64,000 nt of DNA, from the NCBI RefSeq assembly GCF_918697865.1, contig NZ_CAKKMV010000016.1, positions 1-64,000 on the forward strand. The letters run 5' to 3'. This stretch comes from Massilia sp. Bi118 (GTDB lineage Bacteria > Pseudomonadota > Gammaproteobacteria > Burkholderiales > Burkholderiaceae_D). How positions within the stretch are numbered: position 1 is the stretch's first letter; the number at the start of each line of letters is the position of its first letter. The notes under the pieces were generated by a model. That model worked only from the letters and a program-made list of their open reading frames with translations. It had not been told where the DNA came from and did not search any database. The position numbers and the translations under genes were made by a program. Below are positions 8,813 to 17,811 of the stretch, piece by piece.

Positions 8813-9296
8813 AACTACTTATCGAAAGCGCCAGGGTTTCTTTTACTTCTTCCATCACCACATAGGACTTGGACTGGGCCGAATCCGCCAGATGCAGGAT
8901 CTCGCCCAGCAGGCGCCGGTATTCGGACATCTCCGGAATCCGCGCCTTGATCAGGTAGTCGAAGTCGCCCGACACCAGGTGGCATTCCATCACCTCGGGA
9001 ATGCTGAGCATGGCACGGCGGAAGCGCTCGAAGGCTTTTTCGGATTTCTGCAGCAGGGTGATCTCGACGAAGACCAGGATCTGCAGCCCCATCGCCTGCG
9101 GATTGACCCGGGCGTAGTAGCCGGCGATCACGCCGTCGCGTTCCATGCGCTTGACGCGCTCGATGCAGGGCGTCAGCGACAGGCCGACCCGCTCGGCCAG
9201 GTCCTTCATCACGATGCGGCCGTCGCCTTGCAGGATGGACAGGATGTGGAGATCGATCTTGTCGAGCACCCGGTTCGATTCTTTTTGAACGCGCAT
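8811..9296 (-). CDS. Lrp/AsnC-family transcriptional regulator (DadR/BkdR-like)
   Basis: This 161-residue feast/famine regulator has an N-terminal helix-turn-helix (about residues 10-65, DLAERVGLSLTPCIERVKRM) and a C-terminal RAM/AsnC ligand-binding domain (about 75-150, MECHLVSGDFDYLIKARIPE). It is divergent from dadA, as is common for dad regulators that respond to alanine, so it probably activates dadA-alr; this is inferred from context. A 17-bp palindrome lies in the shared promoter. The ribosome-binding site is weak (GGTGA). Its last codons and TAA stop touch a hairpin repeat. Confidence 0.88.
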   Translation of the reverse strand: MRVQKESNRVLDKIDLHILSILQGDGRIVMKDLAERVGLSLTPCIERVKRMERDGVIAGYYARVNPQAMGLQILVFVEITLLQKSEKAFERFRRAMLSIPEVMECHLVSGDFDYLIKARIPEMSEYRRLLGEILHLADSAQSKSYVVMEEVKETLALSISS

Positions 9297-9338
9297 GAAG
9301 TTTCACCAAATCTGCGAATAAATATAGGAACTAATTTG

Positions 9339-9355
9339 CTTATATCAGATATAAG
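9339..9355. promoter_or_regulatory. Palindromic operator candidate in the lrp-type/dadA divergent promoter
   Basis: CTTATATCAGATATAAG is a perfect dyad apart from its central base, in an AT-rich 104-base divergent region inside a GC-rich genome. It is centred 53 bases before the dadA ATG and 51 bases before the regulator's start. AT-rich palindromes of this kind suit Lrp/AsnC proteins. The assignment is inference from position. Confidence 0.5.
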
Positions 9356-9400
9356 ATAGCAATCTTTTCTGATTCATCCAACCTATTTTTCGAGAGCATT

Positions 9401-10693
9401 ATGCGAGTCATCGTACTGGGAAGCGGCGTGGTCGGCGTGTCGACCGCGTATTATCTGGCAAAGGCAGGCCACGAGGTCACCGTGATCGACCGCCAGCCCG
9501 GCGCGGGGCTGGAAACCAGCTTCGCCAACGCCGGCCAGATCTCCCCCGGCTATGCCTCGCCCTGGGCCGCCCCCGGCATCCCGATGAAGGCCTTCAAGTG
9601 GCTGTTCCAGCGCCACGCGCCGCTGGCGATCCGCCCGGACGGTTCGCTGTTCCAGCTGCAGTGGATGTGGGAGATGTATAAAAACTGCGACGCCGGCCGC
9701 TATGCGGTCAACAAGGAACGCATGGTGCGCCTCGCCGAGTATAGCCGCGACTGCATCCGCGAACTGCGCAGCGAGACCGGCATCGACTACGAAGGCCGCC
9801 AGCAAGGCACCCTGCAGCTGTTCCGCACCCAGGCCCAGTTCGACGGCGCCGCCAAGGACATCGAAGTGCTGCGCCAGGCCGGCGTGCCCTTCGAGGTGCT
9901 GAGCCGCGAGCAGCTCGCCGACGCCGAGCCGGCCCTTGCCAATGTGCGCGACAAGCTGGTCGGCGGCCTGCGCCTGCCGAACGACGAAACCGGCGACTGC
10001 CAGATGTTCACGACCAGGCTGGCCGCGATGGCCGCCGAAATCGGCGTGCGCTTCGAGTACGGCGTCGACATCCGCGCCATCGAATCGCAGGGCGACCAGA
10101 TCACCGCCGTGCGTACCGACAAAGGCAGCTTCACCGCCGACCGCTACGTGGTGGCGCTGGGCAGCTATTCGCGCCTGCTGATGAAGCAGTTCTTCCGCGT
10201 GCCGGTCTACCCGCTGAAGGGTTACTCGATCACGGTGCCGATCACCGACGCCGCCCAGGCCCCGGTCTCGACCATCCTCGACGAAACCTACAAGATCGCC
10301 ATCACCCGCTTCGAAGACCGCATCCGCGTCGGCGGCATGGCGGAAATCGCCGGCTACAGCAAGGAACTGAATCCGCGCCGCCGCGAGACCCTGGAGATGG
10401 TCGTGACCGACCTGTTCCCGGGCGGCGGCGACGTATCGAAAGCCAGCTTCTGGACCGGCCTGCGCCCGATGACCCCGGACTCGACGCCGATCGTCGGCGC
10501 GACCCCGCTGCGCAACCTGTTCCTGAATACCGGCCACGGCACCCTGGGCTGGACCATGGCCTGCGGTTCGGCCAGCGTGATCGCCGACCTCGTGAGCGGC
10601 AAGGTCCCGGCCATCCACACCGACGACCTGGCGATCTTCCGCTACGCCGGTTCGCGCCCTTCCGCGACCCGTCCCGAATTCGCGAAAGCCTGA
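9401..10693 (+). CDS. dadA: D-amino acid dehydrogenase small subunit-type flavoenzyme
   Basis: This 430-residue FAD enzyme oxidises D-alanine and other D-amino acids to 2-oxo acids and ammonia and feeds electrons to the respiratory chain at the inner membrane. The N-terminal Rossmann motif GSGVVGVSTAYYL (about 7-19) and the C-terminal FAD contact region (LNTGHGTLGWTMACGS) are typical of DadA, and the length fits the family. A GAGAG ribosome-binding site precedes the ATG. The TGA stop shares a base with the ATG of the racemase (TGATG). Together they catabolise L-alanine: racemise, then oxidise. The divergent Lrp-type gene is the likely regulator. Confidence 0.95.
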   Translation: MRVIVLGSGVVGVSTAYYLAKAGHEVTVIDRQPGAGLETSFANAGQISPGYASPWAAPGIPMKAFKWLFQRHAPLAIRPDGSLFQLQWMWEMYKNCDAGRYAVNKERMVRLAEYSRDCIRELRSETGIDYEGRQQGTLQLFRTQAQFDGAAKDIEVLRQAGVPFEVLSREQLADAEPALANVRDKLVGGLRLPNDETGDCQMFTTRLAAMAAEIGVRFEYGVDIRAIESQGDQITAVRTDKGSFTADRYVVALGSYSRLLMKQFFRVPVYPLKGYSITVPITDAAQAPVSTILDETYKIAITRFEDRIRVGGMAEIAGYSKELNPRRRETLEMVVTDLFPGGGDVSKASFWTGLRPMTPDSTPIVGATPLRNLFLNTGHGTLGWTMACGSASVIADLVSGKVPAIHTDDLAIFRYAGSRPSATRPEFAKA

Positions 10694-11808
10694 TGGTGGC
10701 GGGTGTTGCAGGGTTCGATGCCGCGCGCGCCGGGGCGCTGCTGACGGTCGACCTGGAAGCGGTACGTTCGAATTGGCGCCTTCTTCGCGACACCGGTGCG
10801 GGCGCGACCTGCGCGGCCGTGATGAAGGCCGACGCCTACGGTCTCGGCATGTCCGTGGTGGCGCCGGCGCTGGCCAGCGCAGGCTGCCGCGTGTTCTTCA
10901 CGGCCCACCTGGACGAAGCCATGCGCCTGCGCCCGCTGGTGCCGGTGGACGCCACGATCCATGTGCTGCATGGTCCGCCGCCTGGCGCGGCCGCCGAATT
11001 CGTCGAACATGACCTGATTCCGGTGCTGAACGATCCTTCGCAGCTTGCCGAGTGGCGCGCCTTGTGCCGCAAGCTGCAGCGCCGCCTGCCGGCCGCGCTG
11101 CAGTTCGATACCGGCATGTCGCGCATGGGCATGGCACCCGCCGACGTCGAGCGGCTGCTGGCCGATCCAGCCTGGAAAGACGAGCTGCAGCCCGTGCTGG
11201 TGATGAGCCACCTGGCCTGCGCCGACGAAGCTTCGCACCCGATGAACGGGTTGCAGCGGGAACGCTTCGCAGCCCTGCGTGCGCGCTTTGCCGGCATTCC
11301 GGGCAGCCTGGCGAATTCCTCGGCGGTGTTCCTGGGGCCGGACTTCCACCATGACCTGCTGCGGCCTGGCGCCGCGCTGTACGGCATCAATCCGCAGCCG
11401 GGTTCAGCGAATCCGCTGCGCCAGGCGGTGGGGCTGCGTGCGCGCATCGTGCAGTCGCGCGTCGTGCAGGCCGGCGACATCGTCGGCTATGGCGCCCACT
11501 TCGTGGCCGATGGCCCGCGCCGGATCGCGACGATAGCGATCGGCTATGCGGATGGGTGGCTGCGTTCGCTGTCCTGCCGTGGGCATGCTTTCATCGATGG
11601 GCAGCGTGTGCCGTTTGCCGGGAATGTGTCGATGGATAGCATTTCGCTGGACGTGACCGGGATTCCGGAGGCGCGGGTACAGCCGGGTTGCGAAGTCGAG
11701 CTACTGGGTTCTCATCAGAGCGTGGATGATGTGGCGCGTGAGGCTGGGACAATTGGGTACGAAGTCTTGACGCGCTTGGGTAGCCGTTTCCACCGGCTCT
11801 ATATATGA
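10693..11808 (+). CDS. dadX: Alanine racemase, catabolic (DadX-type)
   Basis: This 371-residue fold-type III PLP enzyme interconverts L- and D-alanine. The PLP lysine is K45 in AAVMKADAYGLG. The second catalytic base is Tyr285 in AIGYADG. The N-terminal TIM-barrel and C-terminal beta domain are of normal length. It overlaps dadA by one base and should be translated by coupling; the pairing points to catabolic DadX rather than biosynthetic Alr, though the sequence alone does not separate these. Its TGA stop is embedded in the first bases of a hairpin repeat. Confidence 0.92.
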   Translation: MVAGVAGFDAARAGALLTVDLEAVRSNWRLLRDTGAGATCAAVMKADAYGLGMSVVAPALASAGCRVFFTAHLDEAMRLRPLVPVDATIHVLHGPPPGAAAEFVEHDLIPVLNDPSQLAEWRALCRKLQRRLPAALQFDTGMSRMGMAPADVERLLADPAWKDELQPVLVMSHLACADEASHPMNGLQRERFAALRARFAGIPGSLANSSAVFLGPDFHHDLLRPGAALYGINPQPGSANPLRQAVGLRARIVQSRVVQAGDIVGYGAHFVADGPRRIATIAIGYADGWLRSLSCRGHAFIDGQRVPFAGNVSMDSISLDVTGIPEARVQPGCEVELLGSHQSVDDVAREAGTIGYEVLTRLGSRFHRLYI

Positions 11809-11896
11809 CGTCGTTCCCGCGAAGGCGGGAACCCAAGTTCTGCCGGCGTTTCGTTAGCGCCTACAAACTTGGATTCCCGCCTGCGCGGGAATGACG
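11807..11896. repeat. Hairpin repeat (GTCGTTCCCGCG family), copy 2
   Basis: The left arm starts GACGTCGTTCCCGCGAAGGC and continues through GGGAACCCAAGTT. The right arm, AACTTGGATTCCCGCC then TGCGCGGGAATGACGGC, is an imperfect inverted complement. The element begins inside the TGA of the racemase and ends 3 bases before the TAG of polB (11899-11901), filling the gap between two convergent genes. Confidence 0.8.
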
Positions 11897-11898
11897 GC

Positions 11899-14307
11899 CT
11901 AGAACAGCGCCCCCTGCGGACTCGTCAAGCGCGCAAAGCTGTCACCCAAAAACGGCAAAATCGCATCCGCCACCGGCTCCAGCTGCTTTTCCAGATAGTG
12001 CGCGTAGTCGATCGCCGAGCCGCCGCCGGCCTCGCGCACGTCGAGCGGTTCCGGTCCCGCAGTCGTCATCACATAGCGGATCCACCCGCCATTCCGGTAC
12101 TGCGCCGGCCTTCCCTGCCGCAGGTGAAACTCGTCCGCAATCCGCGCCGCCCGCACATGCGGCGGCACGTTGCGCTCGTACTCGTCCAGCGCCCGCCGCA
12201 GGCGCTTGCGGTAGACCAGCTGGTCTTCCAGCTCGCCGTTCAGGGTGCGCGCCACGTAGTCGCGCACATAGTCTTCGTAGGGCTGTTCCTTGAAGATGCG
12301 CTCGTACAGGCCCTGCTGGAATGCCTGGGCCAGCGGCGTCCAGTCGGTGCGCACCGTTTCCAGGCCCTTGTAGACCATCTCGTCGCTGCCGTCGGCGCCG
12401 GTGGCCATGCCGGCGTAGCGCTTCTTGCTGCCCTCGTCCGAGCCGCGCACCGTCGGCATCAGGAAGCGCCGGAAGTGCACGTCGTATTCCAGCTCCAGCG
12501 CGCTTTCCAGTCCCAGTTCGTCCCGCAGCGTCGTGCGCCACCAGGCGTTCACGTGGTCCACCAGTGCCTGGCCGATGCGCCGCGCGTCTTCGTCCGCATG
12601 CGGCTTGCCCAGCCAGACGAAGGTCGAATCGGTGTCGCCGTAGATCACCTGGTAGCCACGCTCCTCGATCAGCTCGCGCGTGCGGTGCATGATCCGGTGG
12701 CCGCGCATCGTGATCGACGAGGCCAGGCGCGGGTCGAAGAAGCGGCAGGCGGGCGTGCCGAGCACGCCGTAGAAGGCGTTCATGATGATCTTCAGCGCCT
12801 GCGACAGCGGCGCGTTCTTTTCGCGCTTGGCCGCTTCCCTGCCCGCCCACACGCGCGTGACGATGCCGGGCAGGCAGTGCTGCGTACGCGAGAAGCGCCC
12901 GCCGCGAAAGCCGGGCACTGTCGCCTCTTCGGGCTCGGCCAGGCCCACCACCAGGCCGACCGGGTCGATCAGGAAGGTGCGGATGATGGACGGGTACAGG
13001 CTCTTATAATCCAGCACCAGCACCGAGTCGTAGAGGCCGGACTTCGAATCCATCACGAAGCCGCCGGGACTGTCCTCGGCCGCGACGTCGCCGATGTTGG
13101 GCGCGACGAAGCCCTGGCGGTGCATCAGCGGAATGTAGGAGTGCTCGAAGGCCGCCACCGAACCGCCGCTGCGGTCGGCCGACAGCCCTGTCACGCTGGC
13201 GCGCTCCAGCAGGAAGGCCATCAGATTGGTCTTCTCGAAGATGCGGGTGACCAGCTCGCAATCCTTCAGGTTGTAGCGGGCCAGCATCGGCTTGTCTTCA
13301 AAGAACATGCGGTCGATCTCGGCCATGCGGTCGTAGGGATTGCCGATCTCCTTGCCTTCGCCGAGCAGGGTCTGCGACACCGACTCCAGGCTGAACGAGG
13401 GGAAGCTCCAGGTGGCCGAGCGCAGCGCCTCGATGCCGTCGATGACCAGGCGGCCGGCGATGCCGCCGAAATAGAACTCGCCGCCGGCGCGCTCGCGCCA
13501 CTCCATCGGGCTGCCGTCGCGGCCCAGGCGCAGCGGGCGCGCCATCTGCTCGGCGTGCTTCTGCAGCACGCGCAAATCGAAGCCGATCACGCTCCAGCCG
13601 ATGATGGCGTCCGGGTCGTGGCGCACGAACCACTCTTCCATCCGGTCCAGCAGCGCCAGCCGGGTGTCGCAGTATTCGTAGTCGAAATCGACGATGCTCG
13701 CATCGCCGTTCGGCGGCCCGAGCATGTAGACCTGGCGCTGGCCGCAGCCTTCCAGCGCGATCGAGCGCAGCTCGCCCTGGAAGGTGGTCTCGATGTCCAG
13801 CGAGACCGTGCGGATGGGTGGGCGGTAGCCGCCGTCGGGCTTCAGCTGGCCATCCAGCAGCAGCTGCGGGTCCCTGGCGTCCGGCGTCCCGGCACATAGC
13901 ACCGGCGCGGTGATGAAGCGCTCCATCAGGTAGCGCTCGGGCGGGCGCACGTCGGCCTCGTAGACATCGACGCCCTGCTGCCGCAGCTTCTTCTCGAGCG
14001 CCAGCAGCTTGCGGTACTGGCGGCAGTACAGGCCCAGCACCGGGCGATGCTGGAAGTCGGACAGGGCCAGCTCGCGCAGCTCGGCGCCCTTCTCGCCGCG
14101 CAGTACGAACTCCGCCGCTTCGCGCTGCGCCGCGGGAATGAAGGCGACCGCGCTCTGGCCGCCGACGCGCAATCGGCGCGGGCCATGTTCGGTGGCGAGC
14201 CAGAATTCCAGCTCGACACCGGTATCGAGATCGCGCCAGTGGCGGGTCAGCAGGAAGCCGCGCGGATGGACGGCGCCGTCCTCGCTGATGCCGTCGGCGT
14301 CGCTCAT
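11899..14307 (-). CDS. polB: DNA polymerase II (family B)
   Basis: This 802-residue B-family polymerase (E. coli Pol II is about 783) acts in DNA repair, replication restart and translesion synthesis. The 3'-5' exonuclease motifs are SLDIETT, GWSVIGFDLRVL and the YNLKDCELV region. Polymerase motif A is DYKSLYPSII, motif B KIIMNAFYGVLG, and motif C YGDTDST at about residue 555. The frame is open another 250 codons upstream, but the start at MSDADGISEDG is preferred: its ATG overlaps the TGA of the upstream DUF455 gene by 4 bases. SOS control is typical of the family, but I did not identify a LexA box upstream of the pair. Confidence 0.95.
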   Translation of the reverse strand: MSDADGISEDGAVHPRGFLLTRHWRDLDTGVELEFWLATEHGPRRLRVGGQSAVAFIPAAQREAAEFVLRGEKGAELRELALSDFQHRPVLGLYCRQYRKLLALEKKLRQQGVDVYEADVRPPERYLMERFITAPVLCAGTPDARDPQLLLDGQLKPDGGYRPPIRTVSLDIETTFQGELRSIALEGCGQRQVYMLGPPNGDASIVDFDYEYCDTRLALLDRMEEWFVRHDPDAIIGWSVIGFDLRVLQKHAEQMARPLRLGRDGSPMEWRERAGGEFYFGGIAGRLVIDGIEALRSATWSFPSFSLESVSQTLLGEGKEIGNPYDRMAEIDRMFFEDKPMLARYNLKDCELVTRIFEKTNLMAFLLERASVTGLSADRSGGSVAAFEHSYIPLMHRQGFVAPNIGDVAAEDSPGGFVMDSKSGLYDSVLVLDYKSLYPSIIRTFLIDPVGLVVGLAEPEEATVPGFRGGRFSRTQHCLPGIVTRVWAGREAAKREKNAPLSQALKIIMNAFYGVLGTPACRFFDPRLASSITMRGHRIMHRTRELIEERGYQVIYGDTDSTFVWLGKPHADEDARRIGQALVDHVNAWWRTTLRDELGLESALELEYDVHFRRFLMPTVRGSDEGSKKRYAGMATGADGSDEMVYKGLETVRTDWTPLAQAFQQGLYERIFKEQPYEDYVRDYVARTLNGELEDQLVYRKRLRRALDEYERNVPPHVRAARIADEFHLRQGRPAQYRNGGWIRYVMTTAGPEPLDVREAGGGSAIDYAHYLEKQLEPVADAILPFLGDSFARLTSPQGALF

Positions 14308-15128
14308 GGCGCGAAGGAGACGCTGTCGCCGCGGTAGCGCGCCAGTTCGGCCTCGCTGAAGCCGGCGCGGCGGCGCGCCTCCAGGTTGAACGGGCCTTTC
14401 AGGACCGGCGCCTTGTAGTGTAGCGCCAGCGCCTCGTAGGTGGCGATCGGCTCCAGGCCGCGCTCCTGGCACAGGCCCAGGTACCAGCGGTTGCCGATCT
14501 CGACGTGGCCGACTTCGTCGCGCAGGATGATGTCGAGGATTTCCGCGGCGGCGATGTCGCCGGCCTGGGCCAGCTTGGCGCGCAGCGGCGGGATCGCATC
14601 CAGGCCGCGCGCCTCCAGCGTGCGCGGCACCAGGGCCATGCGCGCGAGGATGTCGCCGCGGGTCTTCTCGACCATCTCCCACAGGCTGTCGTGGCCGGCA
14701 AAATCGCCGTAGGCATGGCCCAGCGTGCCAAGGTGGGCGTCCAGCAGCGAGAAGTGATAGGCCTCCTCCTTCGCCACCCGCAGCCAGTCGGCGTAGTAAT
14801 CCGCGGGCATGCCGGGGAAGCGCCAGACGGCGTCCAGCGCCAGGTTGATGGCGTTGAATTCGATATGCGCAAGCGCGTGCACCAGCATCGCGCGGCCTTC
14901 GGGCGTGACCATGGAGCGGCGGCCGACCAGGCGCGGCGGCACCAGTTCCGGCTTTTCGGGACGGCCGGGGATGGCGCCGGCGGGCGCGAACACCGCGGCG
15001 GGATCGAGGGCCAGGCTGCCGTCTGCATACGCCCGGGCCAGGGCCGCGACGCCCTCGCATTTGCTGTGCGGGTCCGTTTGGAGCAGGTGGATCAGTGCGC
15101 CTGCGCGCAGCTCGAGCGGAGCGGACAT
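14304..15128 (-). CDS. DUF455 ferritin-like protein
   Basis: This 274-residue protein matches the DUF455 ferritin-like family. It is mostly helical and has E/H motifs consistent with a di-metal site: HALAHIEFNAINLALD, AKEEAYHFSLLDAHLG and ILRDEVGHVEIGNRW. Some relatives have been discussed as tRNA-hydroxylase-like, but no function is established here. It overlaps polB by an ATGA junction, so the two form a coupled operon; a link to DNA metabolism is only inferred from that. The start MSAPLELRAG is the first ATG of the frame. Confidence 0.85.
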   Translation of the reverse strand: MSAPLELRAGALIHLLQTDPHSKCEGVAALARAYADGSLALDPAAVFAPAGAIPGRPEKPELVPPRLVGRRSMVTPEGRAMLVHALAHIEFNAINLALDAVWRFPGMPADYYADWLRVAKEEAYHFSLLDAHLGTLGHAYGDFAGHDSLWEMVEKTRGDILARMALVPRTLEARGLDAIPPLRAKLAQAGDIAAAEILDIILRDEVGHVEIGNRWYLGLCQERGLEPIATYEALALHYKAPVLKGPFNLEARRRAGFSEAELARYRGDSVSFAP

Positions 15129-15177
15129 CTTCGGTGTGGTGGTGCGTAAAAGCCGCAGTGTACCAAATCCCCGGGGC

Positions 15178-15552
15178 TCAGCGTCCCGGCTGTCCGCGCA
15201 GGGCCGGCTCTTCGCTGGCCTGCTCGTCCTTCAGTTCCTTGCTCAGGAAGTAGTTGAGCGCGGTCCGGATCACGGCGATCGCCGCCAGCTTGCCGATCCG
15301 CTCCCAGGTCGGCGCCACCGAGGTCGACAGGATGTCGGCTGCCAGCTGCAATTCCAGCGCCAGCGTCAGGTAGCGCGCGAAGGCCAGCCGGATCGGCACG
15401 AAGCTGCTGCCCCGCCCCGCCAGCAGATCGCGCACCAGGGCGAGGATGACGACCGCCACGCCGGCTGCGATCACCAGCGCGCCCAGCGCCTCCACCAGCA
15501 GGCGCAGCCACTCGACGCTGGATCGAACCTGCTCCTCGACTTGCTCAAACAA
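15178..15552 (-). CDS. DUF1622-family membrane protein
   Basis: This 124-residue protein has three likely membrane helices (about 18-40, 52-75 and 85-105) and a charged C-terminal tail. It resembles DUF1622 proteins, of unknown function; the family is often annotated as inner-membrane. The start is a TTG with a GGAG site 7 bases upstream. It begins 10 bases after the stop of the cytochrome c gene and is probably the last cistron of the cytochrome-oxidase operon, or a separate rider on it. Confidence 0.75.
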   Translation of the reverse strand: MFEQVEEQVRSSVEWLRLLVEALGALVIAAGVAVVILALVRDLLAGRGSSFVPIRLAFARYLTLALELQLAADILSTSVAPTWERIGKLAAIAVIRTALNYFLSKELKDEQASEEPALRGQPGR

Positions 15553-15562
15553 AGCACTCTCC

Positions 15563-15922
15563 TTATTGGTTGTACAGGTAGGCCGCCATGTTGCGCGCCT
15601 CCGTCTCGCTCACGCCCAGTTCCGGCATGGCGGTCTTCGGGTCGACGGCGCGCGGATGCTGGATCCACTTGACCAGGTTGGACGCGCTGTTCGGCAGCAC
15701 GCCGGCGATATAGCCCTGGCTGCGCATGTCGGTCAGCGAAGGCCCGACCTTGCTGTCGGAATGGGCAATGCCCTTGATCTCGTGGCAGGCGGCGCAGCCG
15801 TAGCGGGCGATCAGTTGCTGACCGACGCGCGGGTTGCCGCCGGTGAGCGGATCGGTTTCCGGAGGCTGTTTCGAGCATCCCGCCAACGCAAGCAGCCAGA
15901 GTAATGGGACAAGGCGCTTCAT
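15563..15922 (-). CDS. Small c-type cytochrome lipoprotein of the caa3 cluster
   Basis: This 119-residue monoheme cytochrome c has the heme motif CAACH at about residues 43-47 and a distal Met in TAMPELGVS. The N-terminus MKRLVPLLWLLALAGCS is a lipoprotein signal (lipobox LAGC). It is predicted to be anchored facing the periplasm and to carry electrons to the oxidase. The longer open frame upstream is a shadow; the ATG chosen overlaps the TGA of ctaG by 4 bases. It is the second monoheme cytochrome in the operon besides the one at 20752-21285. Confidence 0.85.
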   Translation of the reverse strand: MKRLVPLLWLLALAGCSKQPPETDPLTGGNPRVGQQLIARYGCAACHEIKGIAHSDSKVGPSLTDMRSQGYIAGVLPNSASNLVKWIQHPRAVDPKTAMPELGVSETEARNMAAYLYNQ

Positions 15923-16824
15923 CGCTGCGCTCCCGCCGCCGCGCCCTGGGGCGTGCGTCCCAGCCAGCGCGCGCACAGCACCAGGCCCGCCGCCACGTAG
16001 GCCAGGCCGCCCGGTATCCACATGATCAGGCCGCCCAGTTGCTGGTCTTCCAGCGCCGTCAAGCCGAAGGCCTGGGCCTTGCTGCCGTAGTACGGGTACC
16101 AGACCGACTCGGACATCGTGAACAGCGCGCCCAGGGCGCCGGTATGCATCATGGTCGTGAACAGGTAGAGCACGGCCGCGCCGCGTCCCTGTGCCCCGCC
16201 CTGGCGTCCCAGCACCGCCCACCAGAACAGCAGCGCGGAGAACAGGAAGCTGGCGTGCTGCAGCGCGTGCACGCCGTTGCTGGCGAGGCCGGCCTGGAAA
16301 GTGGCCGGTACGTGCCACATCCACAGCGCGGCAAAGTGCAGCAGCCAGGCGTTCAGCGGCCGGGTGAGGCTGTCCCAGGCCGCGCTTACCGCCGGGTTGT
16401 GGGTGGCCGAGCCGGTGCGGCGGCGCCAGGCGGCCGGCAGGCTCCAGACCCAGATCCCCAGCGGGCGCCCCAGCACCAGCATCGGCGCCGCCACGATCAT
16501 CAGGAATTCGTGCTGGACCATGTGGGCGGCGAAGGAAAAGCTGCCGGCCGAATCCAACGGCGAGGCCAGCGCCAGGCTCAGGGCGATCCAGCCCCCGGCG
16601 AACCAGGCGACCTGGCGCGCCAGCGGCCGGCGCGACTGGCGCGAACGCGGCCACAGGCGGCGCAGGCCGAGCACGTAGAGCAGCAGCGACAGCGCCAGCA
16701 GGAACAGTACCCAGGGCTCGGCGCCCCAGGACAGCGCATCGGCGGCCGAATACTGGCCCTCGACGTCGTGGGCGCTCGCAGCGAACGGGGCCAGCGCCCC
16801 CATGCATAAGATTAACTTGCGCAT
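15919..16824 (-). CDS. ctaG: Cytochrome c oxidase assembly factor CtaG (caa3_CtaG family)
   Basis: This 301-residue polytopic membrane protein of the caa3-type CtaG family has about seven TM segments and conserved His-containing helices (FAAHMVQHEFLMI, WMWHVPATFQ, LFTTMMHTGALGALF). Such proteins are needed for copper insertion or assembly of the caa3 oxidase. The start MRKLILCMGALAPFAASAH gives a clear signal-like N-terminus; an ATG 15 bases upstream (MGAVA) is an alternative. It overlaps the membrane protein upstream by 13 bases and the cytochrome c downstream by 4 bases. Confidence 0.88.
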   Translation of the reverse strand: MRKLILCMGALAPFAASAHDVEGQYSAADALSWGAEPWVLFLLALSLLLYVLGLRRLWPRSRQSRRPLARQVAWFAGGWIALSLALASPLDSAGSFSFAAHMVQHEFLMIVAAPMLVLGRPLGIWVWSLPAAWRRRTGSATHNPAVSAAWDSLTRPLNAWLLHFAALWMWHVPATFQAGLASNGVHALQHASFLFSALLFWWAVLGRQGGAQGRGAAVLYLFTTMMHTGALGALFTMSESVWYPYYGSKAQAFGLTALEDQQLGGLIMWIPGGLAYVAAGLVLCARWLGRTPQGAAAGAQR

Positions 16825-17153
16825 GGCGACAGCACCCATTGTGGAAACCATTGCGCCAGCACGACCAGGCAGGACAGCGCCCCGACCATGGTCGCCACCA
16901 TCGCCAGGAAGGGGCTGCGGTCCGGCGCCGCATCGGTGTCGCCGGCGGCCGGCCCCTGCGCGGCCTTGCCGGCGCGCCAATTGCGCCACGCGCCCCAGCT
17001 CATCCAGATGCAGGCCAGCATGAACACGGCGCTGACCAGGTTGGGCGCCAGCATGCTCTGGCGCGTGCAGGAAGGCGTCACCAGCGCGTAGGTGATGCTC
17101 AGGTTCGTCAGCGCCAGCGATGGCGCCACCAGCAGGGCCGGCCAGTTTCCCAT
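16812..17153 (-). CDS. Small membrane protein between coxIII and ctaG
   Basis: This 113-residue protein has three hydrophobic segments (about residues 5-24, 31-50 and 83-105) and an Ala/Gly/Asp-rich loop. I know no named family for it, though small proteins of this layout occur in caa3 oxidase clusters of related bacteria. The start MGNWPALLVAP lies one base after the TGA of the subunit III gene (TGATATG), so it is translationally coupled. Inference: an accessory or assembly subunit of the oxidase. Confidence 0.7.
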   Translation of the reverse strand: MGNWPALLVAPSLALTNLSITYALVTPSCTRQSMLAPNLVSAVFMLACIWMSWGAWRNWRAGKAAQGPAAGDTDAAPDRSPFLAMVATMVGALSCLVVLAQWFPQWVLSPCAS

Positions 17154-17154
17154 A

Positions 17155-17811
17155 TCAGAATCTCGCTCCCCAATAAATGACGGCATAAATCGGCAGCCAG
17201 CTCAGTACCACGAAGTACCAGTAGGCGGCGTTCTCGCTCACGTCCACATAACGCTTCCCCTCCATCAGCTTGGTGAAGGTCATCACGGTCAGCACGCCGG
17301 AATCGAAGGCATCGGTCACCAGGTGGGTCGTGTGCAGCGCCATCAACATCCACACCACGGAACCGTAGGCATTGCTGTCCCAGCGCGTGTTCAGCGCCCC
17401 GAACTCGAGCACGCGCACGCCCAGGAAAGCGATCGAGACCAGCATGCAGACCACCATCCACAGCCTGACCGCATGCAGGTCGAGCCGCTCGGCGGCCTTC
17501 TTGGCGTAATGGTTCGGCACCATGCTCGCCAACATGATCGCGGTGTTCACATTGCCCCAGATGAGCTCGGGCGGAAAGCGCGACATCGGCCACGCGCTGG
17601 CATGGCTGCGCAGGTAGAAGTAGGCCATGATGCATAGCGCGAACACCGTCCCTTCGATCAGCATCAGGCCCATGGTGCCCCACCACATCGGGCTGCGCTG
17701 GCCAAAGCCGAAGGTCGGCAGTGTCGAGACGTCGAGCAGCCGGCCGTCCTCCACCAGGCGCCCTTCGACCTTCGGGTCGCGTGCTTCCTTCTCCAGCTTT
17801 GGTGCGCTCAT
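17155..17811 (-). CDS. ctaE: Cytochrome c oxidase subunit III
   Basis: This 218-residue inner-membrane subunit III of a heme-copper oxidase has five to six TM segments. Recognisable stretches are MWWGTMGLMLIEGTVFALCIMAY in the first helix and ALHTTHLVTDAFDSG, plus the C-terminal aromatic helix NAAYWYFVVLSWLPIYAVIYW. Subunit III stabilises the proton-pumping core. The start MSAPKLEKEA overlaps the subunit I stop by 4 bases (ATGA); the longer upstream frame is a shadow of ctaD. Confidence 0.93.
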   Translation of the reverse strand: MSAPKLEKEARDPKVEGRLVEDGRLLDVSTLPTFGFGQRSPMWWGTMGLMLIEGTVFALCIMAYFYLRSHASAWPMSRFPPELIWGNVNTAIMLASMVPNHYAKKAAERLDLHAVRLWMVVCMLVSIAFLGVRVLEFGALNTRWDSNAYGSVVWMLMALHTTHLVTDAFDSGVLTVMTFTKLMEGKRYVDVSENAAYWYFVVLSWLPIYAVIYWGARF

